In this document: positions 7,751 through 15,509 of the stretch, in pieces
Layout: each line of letters starts with the position of its first letter
How positions within the stretch are numbered: position 1 is the stretch's first letter
Assembly: GCF_900101115.1 (NCBI RefSeq)
Contig: NZ_FNFU01000011.1
Location: forward strand, 23,401-87,400
Source: Cryobacterium psychrotolerans
Lineage (GTDB): Bacteria > Actinomycetota > Actinomycetes > Actinomycetales > Microbacteriaceae
Direction of reading: 5' to 3'
DNA length: 64,000 nucleotides
Position numbers and translations under genes: made by a program
The notes under the pieces: model-generated
What the model was told of the DNA's origin: nothing
What the model saw: only the letters and a program-made list of their open reading frames with translations
Databases searched by the model: none

Positions 7751-8788
7751 GTGCCCGAGGGTCATTCCGTCCACCGGATCACGCGCCAGTTCGCGCGTAA
7801 CTTCGTCGGCAAGCCCGTGCGCGTTTCTTCACCGCAGGGCAGGTTCGTGGCGGGGGCGGAGCGGCTCGACGGCCATGTCATGACGGATGCCAAAGCCGTC
7901 GGCAAGCAGATGTTCCTCGAGTTCGACAACGGGCTCTGGCTGCGCATCCACCTGGGCATGTACGGCGCGTGGGACTTCGCCGGGGACATCCTGATGGATG
8001 CGACCATCGCGTCGGCCAACGGCCGGATGGGGCAGACCAACCAGCGCGGCACCGAGCTGGATGCAGGCCACGGCGCCGTGCTCGATTCGGCCGGGGAGAA
8101 CTCCATGCACAGCATCGGTGCTCCCCGCCGCACCCGGGTGCGGATGGCGGAGCAGGAGAAGGAACTCGGCGCCGTCGACACCTTCCCGCCGGAGCCCGTC
8201 GGCCAGGTGCGCGTGCGCCTGCTCACCGACACCGTGTCGGCCGACCTCCGCGGGCCGACCGCGTGCGAGGTTCTCGACCCCGGCCAGGTGGACGCCGTGA
8301 TCGCGAAGCTCGGGCCCGATCCGCAGCTCGACGACGGCCAGGCCGCCGAAGACCGGTTCACGACCACCGTTCGCCGCAAGCCCACCCCGATCGGCCAGCT
8401 CCTGATGGACCAGAGCGTCGTGGCCGGCATCGGCAACGTGTACCGGGCCGAGCTGTTGTTCCGGGCCCGGATCGACCCGCACGCGCCCGGGAAAACCCTC
8501 AGCGACGACACGGTCCGCGCCCTCTGGCGGGACTGGGCGCACCTGCTCGCCATCGGCGTCAAGACCGGCCAGATGATGACGATGGACGACCTCGGCGGCG
8601 ACGAGTACGTCCTGGCCATGAGGAACCGGGCGGACCGGCACTGGGTCTACAAGCGCGAAGGGCTGCCCTGCCGCGTGTGCGGCACGCACATCTCCCTCGA
8701 AGAGATGGGGGCCCGAAAACTGTACTGGTGCCCGTCCTGCCAGCGGCCCTCGGCCGCAGCGATCGACCTGGAAAGCGGAATGCGATGA
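7751..8788 (+). CDS. nei: Fpg/Nei-family DNA glycosylase (endonuclease VIII-like)
   Basis: A 345-residue base-excision repair glycosylase/AP lyase. After the initiator GTG the chain begins P-E-G-H-S-V-H-R. Pro2 is the Schiff-base nucleophile and Glu3 the acid; the GHSVHR form is typical of actinobacterial Nei proteins. The central H2TH region contains LLMDQSVVAGIGNVYRAELL. The C-terminus has a zinc finger with CRVCGTHIS and CPSC. It excises oxidised pyrimidines from DNA; the exact lesion range cannot be told. It sits tightly between rpiB (2-nt gap) and the FMN-binding regulator gene (ATGA overlap), so the run is probably one operon. The GTG start is fixed by the PEG motif. Confidence 0.85.
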   Translation: MPEGHSVHRITRQFARNFVGKPVRVSSPQGRFVAGAERLDGHVMTDAKAVGKQMFLEFDNGLWLRIHLGMYGAWDFAGDILMDATIASANGRMGQTNQRGTELDAGHGAVLDSAGENSMHSIGAPRRTRVRMAEQEKELGAVDTFPPEPVGQVRVRLLTDTVSADLRGPTACEVLDPGQVDAVIAKLGPDPQLDDGQAAEDRFTTTVRRKPTPIGQLLMDQSVVAGIGNVYRAELLFRARIDPHAPGKTLSDDTVRALWRDWAHLLAIGVKTGQMMTMDDLGGDEYVLAMRNRADRHWVYKREGLPCRVCGTHISLEEMGARKLYWCPSCQRPSAAAIDLESGMR

Positions 8789-9420
8789 GACAGAACCCCA
8801 GCTTCGTGCTCGGCGAAACCGCCGAGATCAAGAGATTGATCAGGGATAACCCGTGGGCCACGATCATTAGCCATACCTCGGCCGGCGAACTCGTGGCCTC
8901 GCACTACCCGGTCATCCTCGAGGAGTCCGCCGAGGACATCGTGTTGCTCGGGCATGTGGGCCGCCCGGACGAGCAGCTGCACGAGCTCGGTTCTCATGAG
9001 CTGCTCGTGGTCATCCAGGGCCCGCACGGTTACATCTCGCCCGGCTGGTACGACGCGTCCGGGGCCGTCCCCACCTGGAACTTCATCACGGCGCACCTGT
9101 ACGGCACGCCTGAGCTGCTCGGCGCCGAGGAGAACCTGCGTGTGCTCGAGGAACTGGTCGACCACTTCGAGGAGCGGATGCCTGAGCCGCGCCGGATGAA
9201 CGGCACGCCGGTCGACGCCGCGTATGCGGCGCGCATCTCGGCGGGAACGATGGGTTTCCGCCTGAGGGTCACCCGGCTGGTGGCCAAGAACAAGATGAGC
9301 CAGAACAAGCCGGCCGAGACCGTTGAACGCGTGATCGCGGAGCTCGAGGGCGATGGGCCGTACGCGAGCGCGGCCCTGGCCACCGAAATGCGGCGCGTGC
9401 ACGATCGGCTCGGCAGGTGA
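8785..9420 (+). CDS. PaiB-like FMN-binding protein
   Basis: A 211-residue protein of the PaiB/FMN-binding split-barrel family (Pfam FMN_bind_2). Landmarks in order are DNPWATIISH, ASHYPVILEE, LLGHVGRPDEQ, GPHGYISPGWYD and PTWNFITAHLYG, then an interface helix and MGFRLRVTRLVAKNKMSQNKP near the C-terminus. In Bacillus PaiB was described as a negative regulator of sporulation and degradative enzymes, but in actinobacteria the family is more likely a flavin-dependent enzyme or a heme/FMN-binding protein. Start ATG 8785 overlaps the glycosylase stop as ATGA. The stop overlaps the next GTG by 4 nt. Confidence 0.85.
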   Translation: MRQNPSFVLGETAEIKRLIRDNPWATIISHTSAGELVASHYPVILEESAEDIVLLGHVGRPDEQLHELGSHELLVVIQGPHGYISPGWYDASGAVPTWNFITAHLYGTPELLGAEENLRVLEELVDHFEERMPEPRRMNGTPVDAAYAARISAGTMGFRLRVTRLVAKNKMSQNKPAETVERVIAELEGDGPYASAALATEMRRVHDRLGR

Positions 9421-10895
9421 CGGTTTCCACGACGCTCCTGCTGCGGAACGGCCGCCTCCCGGGCAGCGACGACGTCGTCGACATCGAAATCGTCGACGGC
9501 GTGATCCGGCGGATCGGCTACACCGACCCGGGCCACGCGTCGACGCACACGGTCGACCTGGGCGAGCGGTGGGTCATCCCGGGTCTGTGGGACAACCACG
9601 TGCACTTCAGCCAGTGGGCGCAGACGGCGCGGCGCCTCGATGTCTCGGCCGCGGCATCCGGCGCCGAGGCGGCCGTCTCGGTCGCCGGGCGCATCCCCTC
9701 GGTGCCGGCCGGGGACACCCTCGTCGGGTTCGGATTCCGCGACGGGCTGTGGCCGGCCGCGCCCGGCCTCGAGGTGCTCGACGCCGTATCCGGGGCCGTC
9801 CCGGTCGTGCTGGTCAGCGGCGACCTGCACAGCTGCTGGCTGAACTCTGCGGCGCTCGCGCGGCACGGATTCGCCGGCCACCCCACGGGGCTGCTCCGGG
9901 AAGAGGACTGCTTCGCCGTCGTCAACGCGCTCGGCGCGGTCGCGGACGAGGTGATGGACGGCTGGGCCGATGAGGCGGCCCGGGTCGCGGCATCCCGCGG
10001 CGTCGTCGGCATCGTCGACCTCGAGATGACCTGGAACCTCGACACCTGGCGGCGCCGGATCGCCGCGGGCACGGATTCGCTTCGGGTCGAGTTCGGCATC
10101 TACAGCCAGGACCTGCCGCGGGCGGTGGAACTCGGCCTGCGTTCCGGCGCTCCGATCGACGGAACCGGGGGACTGCTCACCGTGGGCCCGTACAAGGTGA
10201 TCACCGACGGGTCGCTCAACACCCGCACGGCGTACTGCCTCGACGAGTATCCCGGCCTCGAAGGCACCCCGGATGCGCACGGGCTGCTCACGGTGCCGCC
10301 CGAGGAGCTCGTCCGGTTCATGCGGACCGCGACGGAGGCAGGCATCCGCCCGGCCGTGCATGCCATCGGCGACCACGCCAACAGCATGGCCCTGGACGCG
10401 TTCGAGCAACTCGGCTGCGCGGGCAGCATCGAACACGCGCAGCTGCTGGCTACCGCCGACATCGAGCGCTTCGCCCGGTTGGGCGTGGTCGCCAGCGTGC
10501 AACCGGAGCATGCCCTGGACGACCGCGATGTTGCGGACCGCTACTGGGCCGGCCGCACCGGCCGGGCCTTCGTGCTGGCGAGCCTGCTGGAGGCCGGCGT
10601 CGAGCTGGCGCTCGGCTCCGACGCCCCGGTGGCGCCCCTCGACCCCTGGGTGAGCATGGCGGCCGCCGTTGGGCGCGCCACGGAGGGTCGCGAGCCGTGG
10701 CACCCCGAGCAGGCGATCTCCCGGCAGGCGGCGCTGGCAGCGTCCGCGCGCGGGCGGCACCAGGTCGCGGTGGGGGACGTCGCCGACCTGGCGGTCTGCG
10801 AGGTCGACCCGTTCACGGCATCCGTCGCCGATCTGCGGCGGATGCCCGTCGCCGCCACGCTGCTCGCCGGCCGCGTCACCCACACCACCCTCTAA
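9417..10895 (+). CDS. Amidohydrolase, YtcJ-like (amidohydrolase family 3)
   Basis: A 492-residue metal-dependent hydrolase. An N-terminal beta-sandwich strand pair is followed by WDNHVHFSQW, where the HxH binds the first metal. GDLHSCWLNSAAL, VGPYKVITDGSLNTRTAYC, HAIGDHANSMALDAFEQLG and IEHAQLL (the usual metal/His positions) follow, then ALGSDAPVAPLDPW with the catalytic Asp. It is the long YtcJ-like type, often called N-substituted formamide deformylase; substrate unknown. Start GTG 9417 overlaps the previous stop, so it is probably the last gene of the rpiB-nei-paiB run. A long palindrome at 10,911-10,977 lies 15 nt past the stop. Confidence 0.8.
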   Translation: MTVSTTLLLRNGRLPGSDDVVDIEIVDGVIRRIGYTDPGHASTHTVDLGERWVIPGLWDNHVHFSQWAQTARRLDVSAAASGAEAAVSVAGRIPSVPAGDTLVGFGFRDGLWPAAPGLEVLDAVSGAVPVVLVSGDLHSCWLNSAALARHGFAGHPTGLLREEDCFAVVNALGAVADEVMDGWADEAARVAASRGVVGIVDLEMTWNLDTWRRRIAAGTDSLRVEFGIYSQDLPRAVELGLRSGAPIDGTGGLLTVGPYKVITDGSLNTRTAYCLDEYPGLEGTPDAHGLLTVPPEELVRFMRTATEAGIRPAVHAIGDHANSMALDAFEQLGCAGSIEHAQLLATADIERFARLGVVASVQPEHALDDRDVADRYWAGRTGRAFVLASLLEAGVELALGSDAPVAPLDPWVSMAAAVGRATEGREPWHPEQAISRQAALAASARGRHQVAVGDVADLAVCEVDPFTASVADLRRMPVAATLLAGRVTHTTL

Positions 10896-10910
10896 ATCCC
10901 CCCACACACT

Positions 10911-10977
10911 CCCCGCGAAACCGCAGTTGTGCGCGTTATCCGGGTCTTTTAGCGCGCACAACTGCGGTTTCGCGGGG
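10911..10977 (-). repeat. Long palindrome, family 1, copy 1 (inverted relative to copies 2 and 3)
   Basis: Two perfect 25-bp arms (10,911-10,935 and 10,953-10,977; arm core CGCGAAACCGCAGTTGTGCG) flank a 17-nt loop. Read on the minus strand the loop is CTAAAAGACCCGGATAA. It matches the loops of the copies at 29,344 and 38,656 on the plus strand, so this copy is inverted. It lies at the 3' end of the amidohydrolase gene and could also end transcription, but identical arms and loop at three unrelated loci point to a dispersed element. Confidence 0.9.
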
Positions 10978-10998
10978 AGGTGGGTGGGTGAACGGAAG

Positions 10999-11028
10999 CG
11001 CCCCGACCTCGAAATCGAGGCCGGGGCG
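10999..11028 (-). terminator. Stem-loop terminator of the surface-protein gene
   Basis: A 14-bp stem (10,999-11,012 with 11,015-11,028, one mismatch), GC-rich at the base with an AA-centred tip, 20 nt beyond the stop of the minus-strand surface-protein gene. No strong T run follows; assignment rests on position and stem strength. Confidence 0.6.
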
Positions 11029-11048
11029 GGAGTCAGGTGTGCAAGTGC

Positions 11049-12581
11049 CTAGTGGCGATGCCCTGTGCCGGTCCGGGCGCCGAGATGGCGTCGGTGGGCC
11101 CAGACCTCACCGGGGGTCAGGCGCCGGTGCTCCGCGTGACGGTGTGACGGCCGAGTCGCGCTCATCGGGGCCGGTTTCGCCCCTCGCCTCCTGACCGCGA
11201 CCAGGACGGCAGCGCCCGCGAGGAAGAACAGCAGGGCGAAGAGTCCCATATTCTCTGCCTCGACACCCGCCGAGGCGAGCACGAGCGTTGGCGTGACGGC
11301 CGGTTTCGCTGCGGGCGCGGCTTGCGGCAGCACGCCCGTGGGTGGGTCGGTCACCGGGATGTCCACGACCGTCGGCGGGTCGGTGGCGGGATCAGGGTCG
11401 GTGACGGGATCCGGGTCGGTCCCGGGACCAGGGTCGGTGACGGGATCTGGGTCGATCACCGGATCAGGGTCGGTGACGGGATCAGGGTCGATCACCGGAT
11501 CCGGATCGGTGAGGGGGCAGGGCTCGTTGTTCACCGGGAAGTCCCAGTTCACCGTGGCCCATTCCTCGCCCTCGTAGCCCAGTGTGAAGCCGGGCAGGGC
11601 CGTTGCCGTGACGACGACCACTGTTGTGCCCGTACCGTCCCCGGAGCGCTCCTGGCTGTAGATGACGCCGTCCTGGGGCTCGGGAAGGTCCACGGTGTCG
11701 TTGTCGGGACCGCAGGCATCCGTTGCCGTCGGCGGCAGCGGCACAACCATGACCGGGTTCGGTTCTTCGCCGCCGCCTGGTCCGTCCCCGCCACAGTCGG
11801 CGGGCTCCACCGGGGTGAAGGACCAGGCCGAGGTGCGCGGGATGACCCATCCCTGATCTGCCACGGCAGTCACGGCGTAGGGAACGCCGAACTCCAGGCC
11901 CGCGGGCTCGCCGGAGAAGGAATCTCCGGATTGGTCTCCCCAGGCCCAGGAACCGTGGTCGAAGCCGGTCAGGGTCAGAACGGCCGGCGCATCGCACACC
12001 GCGTCGGTGAAGTGCGGCGGCGGCGGCGTGAGCACACCCGGGGAGACCACGCACGGAACGTCGGTGAGGCCGAAGTGCCACTCCGTTTCCGTGCCGGCCG
12101 GGAAGGCATAGTTCGCGGCAGCCGTCAGGTAGACATCCCCGCCGCTCCCGGAAAAGCTGTATCCGGTGCCGTCGGCGGGAATGACGATCAGGTCGTTCTC
12201 GGTTCCGCATTCGTCGACCATGGAGGCGCCGGGCGGCGTGACGACGATCGGGGCGGGCGGGGGCTGCACGGGGAGCACGCATCCGTTGGCCAGGACCTGG
12301 GCTCCGGTGGCTCCCCAGCCGAACAGTGCGGTGAGATTCTTGCCGGGGTAGGAGCCGAACGCCGGAATGATGTCGGCTTCGTGCAGATCGTGGCCCTGCG
12401 TGATGATCGCGTGCATGTCCAGCGGCGGCATTGCCTGCCAGCCGTTGGCGGCCGTGCTGGGAGGGGTGGCGTGGCACAGGACGGCCTGGAGGCCCACCGC
12501 GCTCGCCGGGGCCGCTGCCCCGGCTATTGCCAGGCCCACGGCCATCAGTGCGGCCGTACAGGCCGCGAATAGTCTCTTCAT
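11049..12581 (-). CDS. Secreted, cell-wall-anchored protein with Asp-Pro repeats
   Basis: A 510-residue exported protein. It begins with a classical signal peptide (MKRLFAACTAALMAVGLAIA, cleavage likely after APASA). An extracellular part follows with several Pro/Gly-rich, Cys-containing domains. A repeat stretch of the form DPDPVTDPDPVI is next, then PPTGVLPQAAPA. The C-terminal anchor is VLASAGVEAEN, a hydrophobic helix (LFALLFFLAGAAVLVAV) and RRRGAKP. This is the layout of sortase substrates, but the sorting signal reads LASAG rather than LPxTG or LAxTG, so covalent anchoring is uncertain. Start 12,581 is set by the signal peptide. No function can be assigned; adhesion or surface layer is a guess. 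Confidence 0.75.
   Translation of the reverse strand: MKRLFAACTAALMAVGLAIAGAAAPASAVGLQAVLCHATPPSTAANGWQAMPPLDMHAIITQGHDLHEADIIPAFGSYPGKNLTALFGWGATGAQVLANGCVLPVQPPPAPIVVTPPGASMVDECGTENDLIVIPADGTGYSFSGSGGDVYLTAAANYAFPAGTETEWHFGLTDVPCVVSPGVLTPPPPHFTDAVCDAPAVLTLTGFDHGSWAWGDQSGDSFSGEPAGLEFGVPYAVTAVADQGWVIPRTSAWSFTPVEPADCGGDGPGGGEEPNPVMVVPLPPTATDACGPDNDTVDLPEPQDGVIYSQERSGDGTGTTVVVVTATALPGFTLGYEGEEWATVNWDFPVNNEPCPLTDPDPVIDPDPVTDPDPVIDPDPVTDPGPGTDPDPVTDPDPATDPPTVVDIPVTDPPTGVLPQAAPAAKPAVTPTLVLASAGVEAENMGLFALLFFLAGAAVLVAVRRRGAKPAPMSATRPSHRHAEHRRLTPGEVWAHRRHLGARTGTGHRH
11388..11512 (-). repeat. In-frame tandem repeats encoding the Asp-Pro stretch
   Basis: About seven units of an 18-bp sequence (for example GGATCAGGGTCGGTGACG on the plus strand) run in tandem inside the surface-protein gene and encode alternating DPDPVT and DPDPVI hexapeptides. 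Units alternate in pairs, giving an apparent 36-bp super-period. Such arrays change copy number by slippage. They probably form a stiff wall-spanning spacer. Confidence 0.85.
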
Positions 12582-12847
12582 TGGATTCTGACCTCGCAAG
12601 GAACTCGGGTGTGGCGTGATGCAGCGGCAGAGCGAGCGACAGGGTGGGGTCAGGGCGCGACAAACCGGCCCGGCCACCGGATCGTGCTTCCGGCGGACTG
12701 GTCCGACCCGCGCCGAGATAACCCCGGCAGGCTCCCGATTGGGTGGGGACTGCGGAGCTGTCGATTGCGTGGATTACTGTCCGCGAAGGGCGGAGCGCTC
12801 TGGCTCGCGCCTGGCGGACCGCGCAGATCCCGCGCAACGGCGATCGT
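12582..12847. other. Intergenic region upstream of the surface-protein gene
   Basis: Several frames are open here, but none has a credible start, ribosome site or protein-like composition. It probably carries the leader and promoter of the minus-strand surface-protein gene. I see no clear promoter hexamers. Confidence 0.4.
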
Positions 12848-12869
12848 GTTCGTGGTGGGCACCACGAAC
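12848..12869. promoter_or_regulatory. Perfect 10-bp dyad, possible operator
   Basis: GTTCGTGGTG, two Gs, then CACCACGAAC: ten perfectly matched base pairs with a 2-nt centre. The centre is too tight for a good RNA hairpin, which favours a site for a dimeric DNA-binding protein. It lies between the 38-codon reading frame (12,879-12,995) and the surface-protein gene, both on the minus strand, so it could control the latter. No cognate regulator is identified. Confidence 0.45.
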
Positions 12870-12878
12870 GGAACTGTC

Positions 12879-12995
12879 TTACCGGGCGCCGCCGGTCAGG
12901 GCGCGGCCCTGTGGTCGCAGAGCGGAGTCCGCGCCTGGACGTGCCGGCGCAGGGGGCACGGGCCGATGCCGGCCGACCTTGGAGGATTGGATCAT
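12879..12995 (-). CDS. Possible small protein, 38 residues, with a strong ribosome binding site
   Basis: The minus strand has AAGGAGAG (complement of 13,003-13,010) seven bases before an ATG at 12,995, the best ribosome site in this intergenic stretch. The frame then runs 38 codons to TAA. The peptide is basic and Pro/Arg-rich (MIQSSKVGRHRPVPPAPARP at its start) with no membrane segment. It could be a real small protein, a leader peptide for the surface-protein transcript, or a chance frame in GC-rich DNA. I recognise no family. Confidence 0.3.
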   Translation of the reverse strand: MIQSSKVGRHRPVPPAPARPGADSALRPQGRALTGGAR

Positions 12996-13149
12996 GGCGT
13001 GACTCTCCTTTCGGGTAAGAGTTAGGTCACGCGCATAGCAAAGCAGTCCGCGTCACCGGACGACAAGGCATCAAGGCCCCCCAAAGTGAGGGACACTCAC
13101 GTTTGGGAACGACCCGTGACGGGGTGCGCGAGCGAGCGAGCGGGACGCG

Positions 13150-13185
13150 CTGATCCCTCGAACTGGGCTGATCCCTCGAACTGGG
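13150..13185. repeat. Perfect tandem duplication, 18-bp unit
   Basis: The unit CTGATCCCTCGAACTGGG occurs twice head to tail (13,150-13,167 and 13,168-13,185). It lies in an 860-nt stretch without a credible annotated gene. No function is apparent. Confidence 0.8.
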
Positions 13186-13326
13186 GGGGTGAGGATCACT
13201 CTGGTTGCCTTGTTGAGGAAGCAGAGCGCCGTACTGTGCTGTGGCGAACAAGCACTCCTTGCCCGAGGGGAGAAGCGCAGCTCGTCCTGTCCGCAGAGGT
13301 TGGGCGAAAGCGCGCCCGCGTCGTCC

Positions 13327-13387
13327 GTTGAGTTGCGGGGAAAGTACCTTCCCGCGGCCCATGAAGGTACTTTGTCCGCAAGTGAGC
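13327..13387. repeat. Long palindrome, family 2, copy 2
   Basis: Left arm 13,327-13,350 differs from that of the copy at 2,992-3,052 by one base. The loop is also 13 nt, beginning CCCG and ending ATG. The right arm (13,364-13,387) has more differences, so this copy is the more decayed one. It lies in chromosomal DNA 73 nt left of the element's attachment repeat. Confidence 0.75.
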
Positions 13388-13459
13388 GTCAGTGCGGAGT
13401 CCCTGCCCATGCGCGCCAATCTGCTCCGCGAGGAGGTCGACGGAAAGGCCGGCACATCT

Positions 13460-13504
13460 GGAGGGGATGACGGGAATCGAACCCGCGCCATCAGTTTGGA
13501 AAAC
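13460..13504. repeat. Left attachment repeat (displaced 3' part of tRNA-Gly)
   Basis: 45 bases identical to 24,173-24,217. On the minus strand it carries the anticodon-loop-to-3'-end part of tRNA-Gly(UCC). The 5' half of the tRNA is missing here, so this is the original 3' end pushed away by integration and is not a working tRNA. Confidence 0.92.
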
Positions 13505-13881
13505 GGTCCGGACAGGCCTCACAGGCAAACCGGGGCTCGCCGGAGTGAACCGACCTGAGCCGCCTTCACCCGTGATTCCGGGCGACTTGGGGCGATATGG
13601 CGGCTCGGGGCGGTTCGCCTCGGATTGCCCCGGCGAAGCGCGGTCGGACGGGTTTTCCGCCGGGAGACGCCGGGATGAATGTCAGCTACATCAGTTTCCA
13701 TGCCGGGTTGCAGAAGGCCGCTCGCTGCGCTGAGGCCGTCGCCCACCGCAGAACGACGGCCTCGTGCGGATCGCCTAGAGCGACGCGAGGATGGCCAGAG
13801 CCGCACGAACCGCACCAGGACGGGCGCTCGGCCCATCTCGTCTGGTTCGTGTGGGAGTGACCATCCTCGCCACGCGCTGGC
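13505..13881. other. Left end of the element, no gene seen
   Basis: Frames are open on both strands, but none has a ribosome site or protein-like sequence. Around 13,796-13,856 there are imperfect inverted copies of a CACGAACC-type motif, and a similar CACACGAAC occurs at about 20,116. These may be integrase arm or regulator sites, but the matches are short. Confidence 0.4.
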
Positions 13882-14124
13882 TCAGTTCTGGCGGAAGCCG
13901 CGCGTGAGTTGAATCGAGCCGGGGTCCGGGTTGGTCGCGTAGTCGTGGATAGTGCGCTGCGACGGACCGAACGGCGAGCCGGGGCGCATCCCTTCTCGAC
14001 GCAGCAACGCGGCGCGCTCGCCCACTGACAATCGGCGCGGTCTGCCACTGGGCGTGAGGTACTGCGGTCCGGCCTCGCCTTGGAACTCGCTGCGGTCGGA
14101 GCTGAGGGCTTCGTAGTTGGGCAT
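13882..14124 (-). CDS. Unrecognised 80-residue protein of the element
   Basis: The start ATG at 14,124 follows a very good ribosome site (AAGGAGG, complement of 14,131-14,137). The protein starts MPNYEALSSDRSEF and is basic and polar, with YLTPSGRPRRLSVGERAALL followed by RTIHDYATNPDPGS. The central part could be a short helix-turn-helix, but no family is recognised. It is the only left-end gene on the minus strand, divergent from the rest of the element. That is the position of the lysogeny-type repressor in many satellites and temperate phages, so a regulatory role is an inference from position only. Confidence 0.6.
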   Translation of the reverse strand: MPNYEALSSDRSEFQGEAGPQYLTPSGRPRRLSVGERAALLRREGMRPGSPFGPSQRTIHDYATNPDPGSIQLTRGFRQN

Positions 14125-14303
14125 GGTTTCCTCCTTGTTTGCCTTCAAGTCTCCCTCGCCGCGACCTCTCCCCGCTTGCCGATGTGGAGATCAAAAGTGC
14201 ACCTCATCAGGTAATTGTTTCTCGAAGCCCGTTTGCCTTTGAATGTCGCGATGGAGTAGGAATACTCCCGTCACTAAAAACCAGAGAACAGCGGAGGCAC
14301 CAA

Positions 14304-14540
14304 TTGGCAAGACCATCCCAGGGCATCACCCAAGGGGTACGCATCGAGACGATGGTGCCGCGTGAAGTGAACGCGGCGATCGAATCGCTCGTGGCTATGT
14401 CGGGCGGCACAAGTAAGGCGACCTTCGTCCGACAGGCGCTGCTCGCAGGGCTGCAGCCGTACGGCCTCGTGTATCCCGAGGTCGCCGCCGCCTTCGCCAC
14501 CACCAAGCAAGCAGGACTCACCAACAGAGAGAGGAAATGA
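14304..14540 (+). CDS. Ribbon-helix-helix-like DNA-binding protein
   Basis: A 78-residue protein starting at TTG 14,304, six bases after CGGAGG. Residues 10-50 (VRIETMVPREVNAAIESLVA, then SGGTSKATFVRQALLAGLQ) have the beta-strand, helix, GxxKAxFVR helix pattern of Arc/CopG-type ribbon-helix-helix proteins. These bind DNA as dimers and are common repressors or copy-control proteins on plasmids and phages. A tail of about 30 residues follows. It is the first gene of the rightward run. The frame is open upstream, but no better start is seen. Confidence 0.6.
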   Translation: MARPSQGITQGVRIETMVPREVNAAIESLVAMSGGTSKATFVRQALLAGLQPYGLVYPEVAAAFATTKQAGLTNRERK

Positions 14541-14543
14541 ACA

Positions 14544-14855
14544 ATGCCAGGACCCCATCGGAGGAGCTTGAGCCCAATGCCCCACGCGAACCCCAAGCTC
14601 GACCCGCGAACGGGCTTGCCGGAATATACGCGCGACGGTCGGAGCCAGTTCCTAGAAAGGGCACTCGCTGAGACGGCGGCGGAATTCCAGACCGCGACCA
14701 ACACCCTCGCGCAGCGGCTCGACGCCGTAGCCGACGAGTTCGCCGAGGCCTTCGAGGCCGAAGACAAGCGCCGGGCGACCCTCGCCCGCATCCAGAACAC
14801 AGCCAACCCCGACATCGAGCGCCTGCACCGTGAGCGCAAGCAGCGCCGGGCCTAA
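14544..14855 (+). CDS. Unrecognised 103-residue helical protein
   Basis: Starts at ATG 14,544, three bases after the previous stop, with GAGAGGAAA upstream. An ATG at 14,577 behind GGAGGAG is an alternative and would remove 11 residues. After a polar start (PKLDPRTGLPEYTRDGRSQF) the rest is one long amphipathic, Ala/Glu-rich helix (LAETAAEFQTATNTLAQRLD onward) ending in Arg/Lys. A coiled coil is likely. No family recognised; composition is typical of small phage-like proteins. Confidence 0.6.
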   Translation: MPGPHRRSLSPMPHANPKLDPRTGLPEYTRDGRSQFLERALAETAAEFQTATNTLAQRLDAVADEFAEAFEAEDKRRATLARIQNTANPDIERLHRERKQRRA

Positions 14856-14871
14856 GGAGAGGACGAACAGC

Positions 14872-15420
14872 ATGAGCAATATTCCAGTAGTACGCAAGGT
14901 GGACAGCGCCGAAGGCGACGACATCGAGCAGGACCAACCCGCAGCCCAGGAAAGCGGTTACTTCGTGACGTACGTCGCGGACGACGCCCTCGACCAAGCG
15001 CGCTTCGCAGCCCGCGACGCGTTCTATCCCAACTCGGAAGTCGAGCGCCGGACCATCGCAGCTGTGGACGAGGAGGTGTTCGACCGAGTTCGGCCCTTGG
15101 AGCAGATGGTTACTGCGCAGGCAGAGAGCCACGTGGCCCGAGGCAAGTCCAGCGTCGAAGGAGCGTTTGCCCTGCGGCAAGAGCTGGAGGCCGTCAGAGA
15201 CGATCTTCGGCGCGGCAAGGACATCGTCGAACTCACCCGCCGCTACACACAGCTGCGCCGCGAGGTCGAGAGGACGCGGAGCCTGCAACAGAGCTACGGC
15301 AAGAGCGCCGAGTCCTTGGCGGCTAAGGTCGCCGACCCGTTCGCGGCAACCCAGAGGGCGTTGTCGATCATGCCGCGGAGTTCCTTCAACCCCATCGACA
15401 CTGCGCCGCGCTGGCAGTAA
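14872..15420 (+). CDS. Unrecognised 182-residue protein with central coiled coil
   Basis: Start ATG 14,872 follows AAGGAGAGG at good spacing. The N-terminus (about 25 residues) is acidic. A middle part, ESGYFVTYVADDALDQARFA, is followed by charged helices from about residue 60 to 155 (heptad-like EVERRTIAAVDEEVFDRVRP and VELTRRYTQLRREVERTRSL). The C-terminus is short and Pro-containing. No catalytic motif or membrane segment is visible. It is co-directional with its neighbours, 16 nt after the previous gene, so probably in one transcript. Function unknown. Confidence 0.65.
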   Translation: MSNIPVVRKVDSAEGDDIEQDQPAAQESGYFVTYVADDALDQARFAARDAFYPNSEVERRTIAAVDEEVFDRVRPLEQMVTAQAESHVARGKSSVEGAFALRQELEAVRDDLRRGKDIVELTRRYTQLRREVERTRSLQQSYGKSAESLAAKVADPFAATQRALSIMPRSSFNPIDTAPRWQ

Positions 15421-15509
15421 CAGAAAGACCCCGGCAGCCGCGCCCTAGTCTGGAGCGCGTCTGCCGAGGTCGACCACTCGGAACAGTACAACCATCAGGA
15501 GGAAACCAC

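Noticed and set aside
11388..11512. Regular short repeats considered as a CRISPR array
   Set aside because: Units are contiguous with no spacers and encode the Asp-Pro stretch in frame. No CRISPR array or cas gene is seen anywhere in the window.
13027..13491. A 154-codon minus-strand frame at the element's left edge
   Set aside because: It begins in the tRNA-Gly fragment (the familiar RVRFPSSPP translation of tRNA) and runs through a palindrome and the tandem repeat; not a protein.
13796..13856. Imperfect CACGAACC-type inverted motifs as integrase arm sites
   Set aside because: The matches are short and uneven and only a third distant copy resembles them; not enough to call sites.
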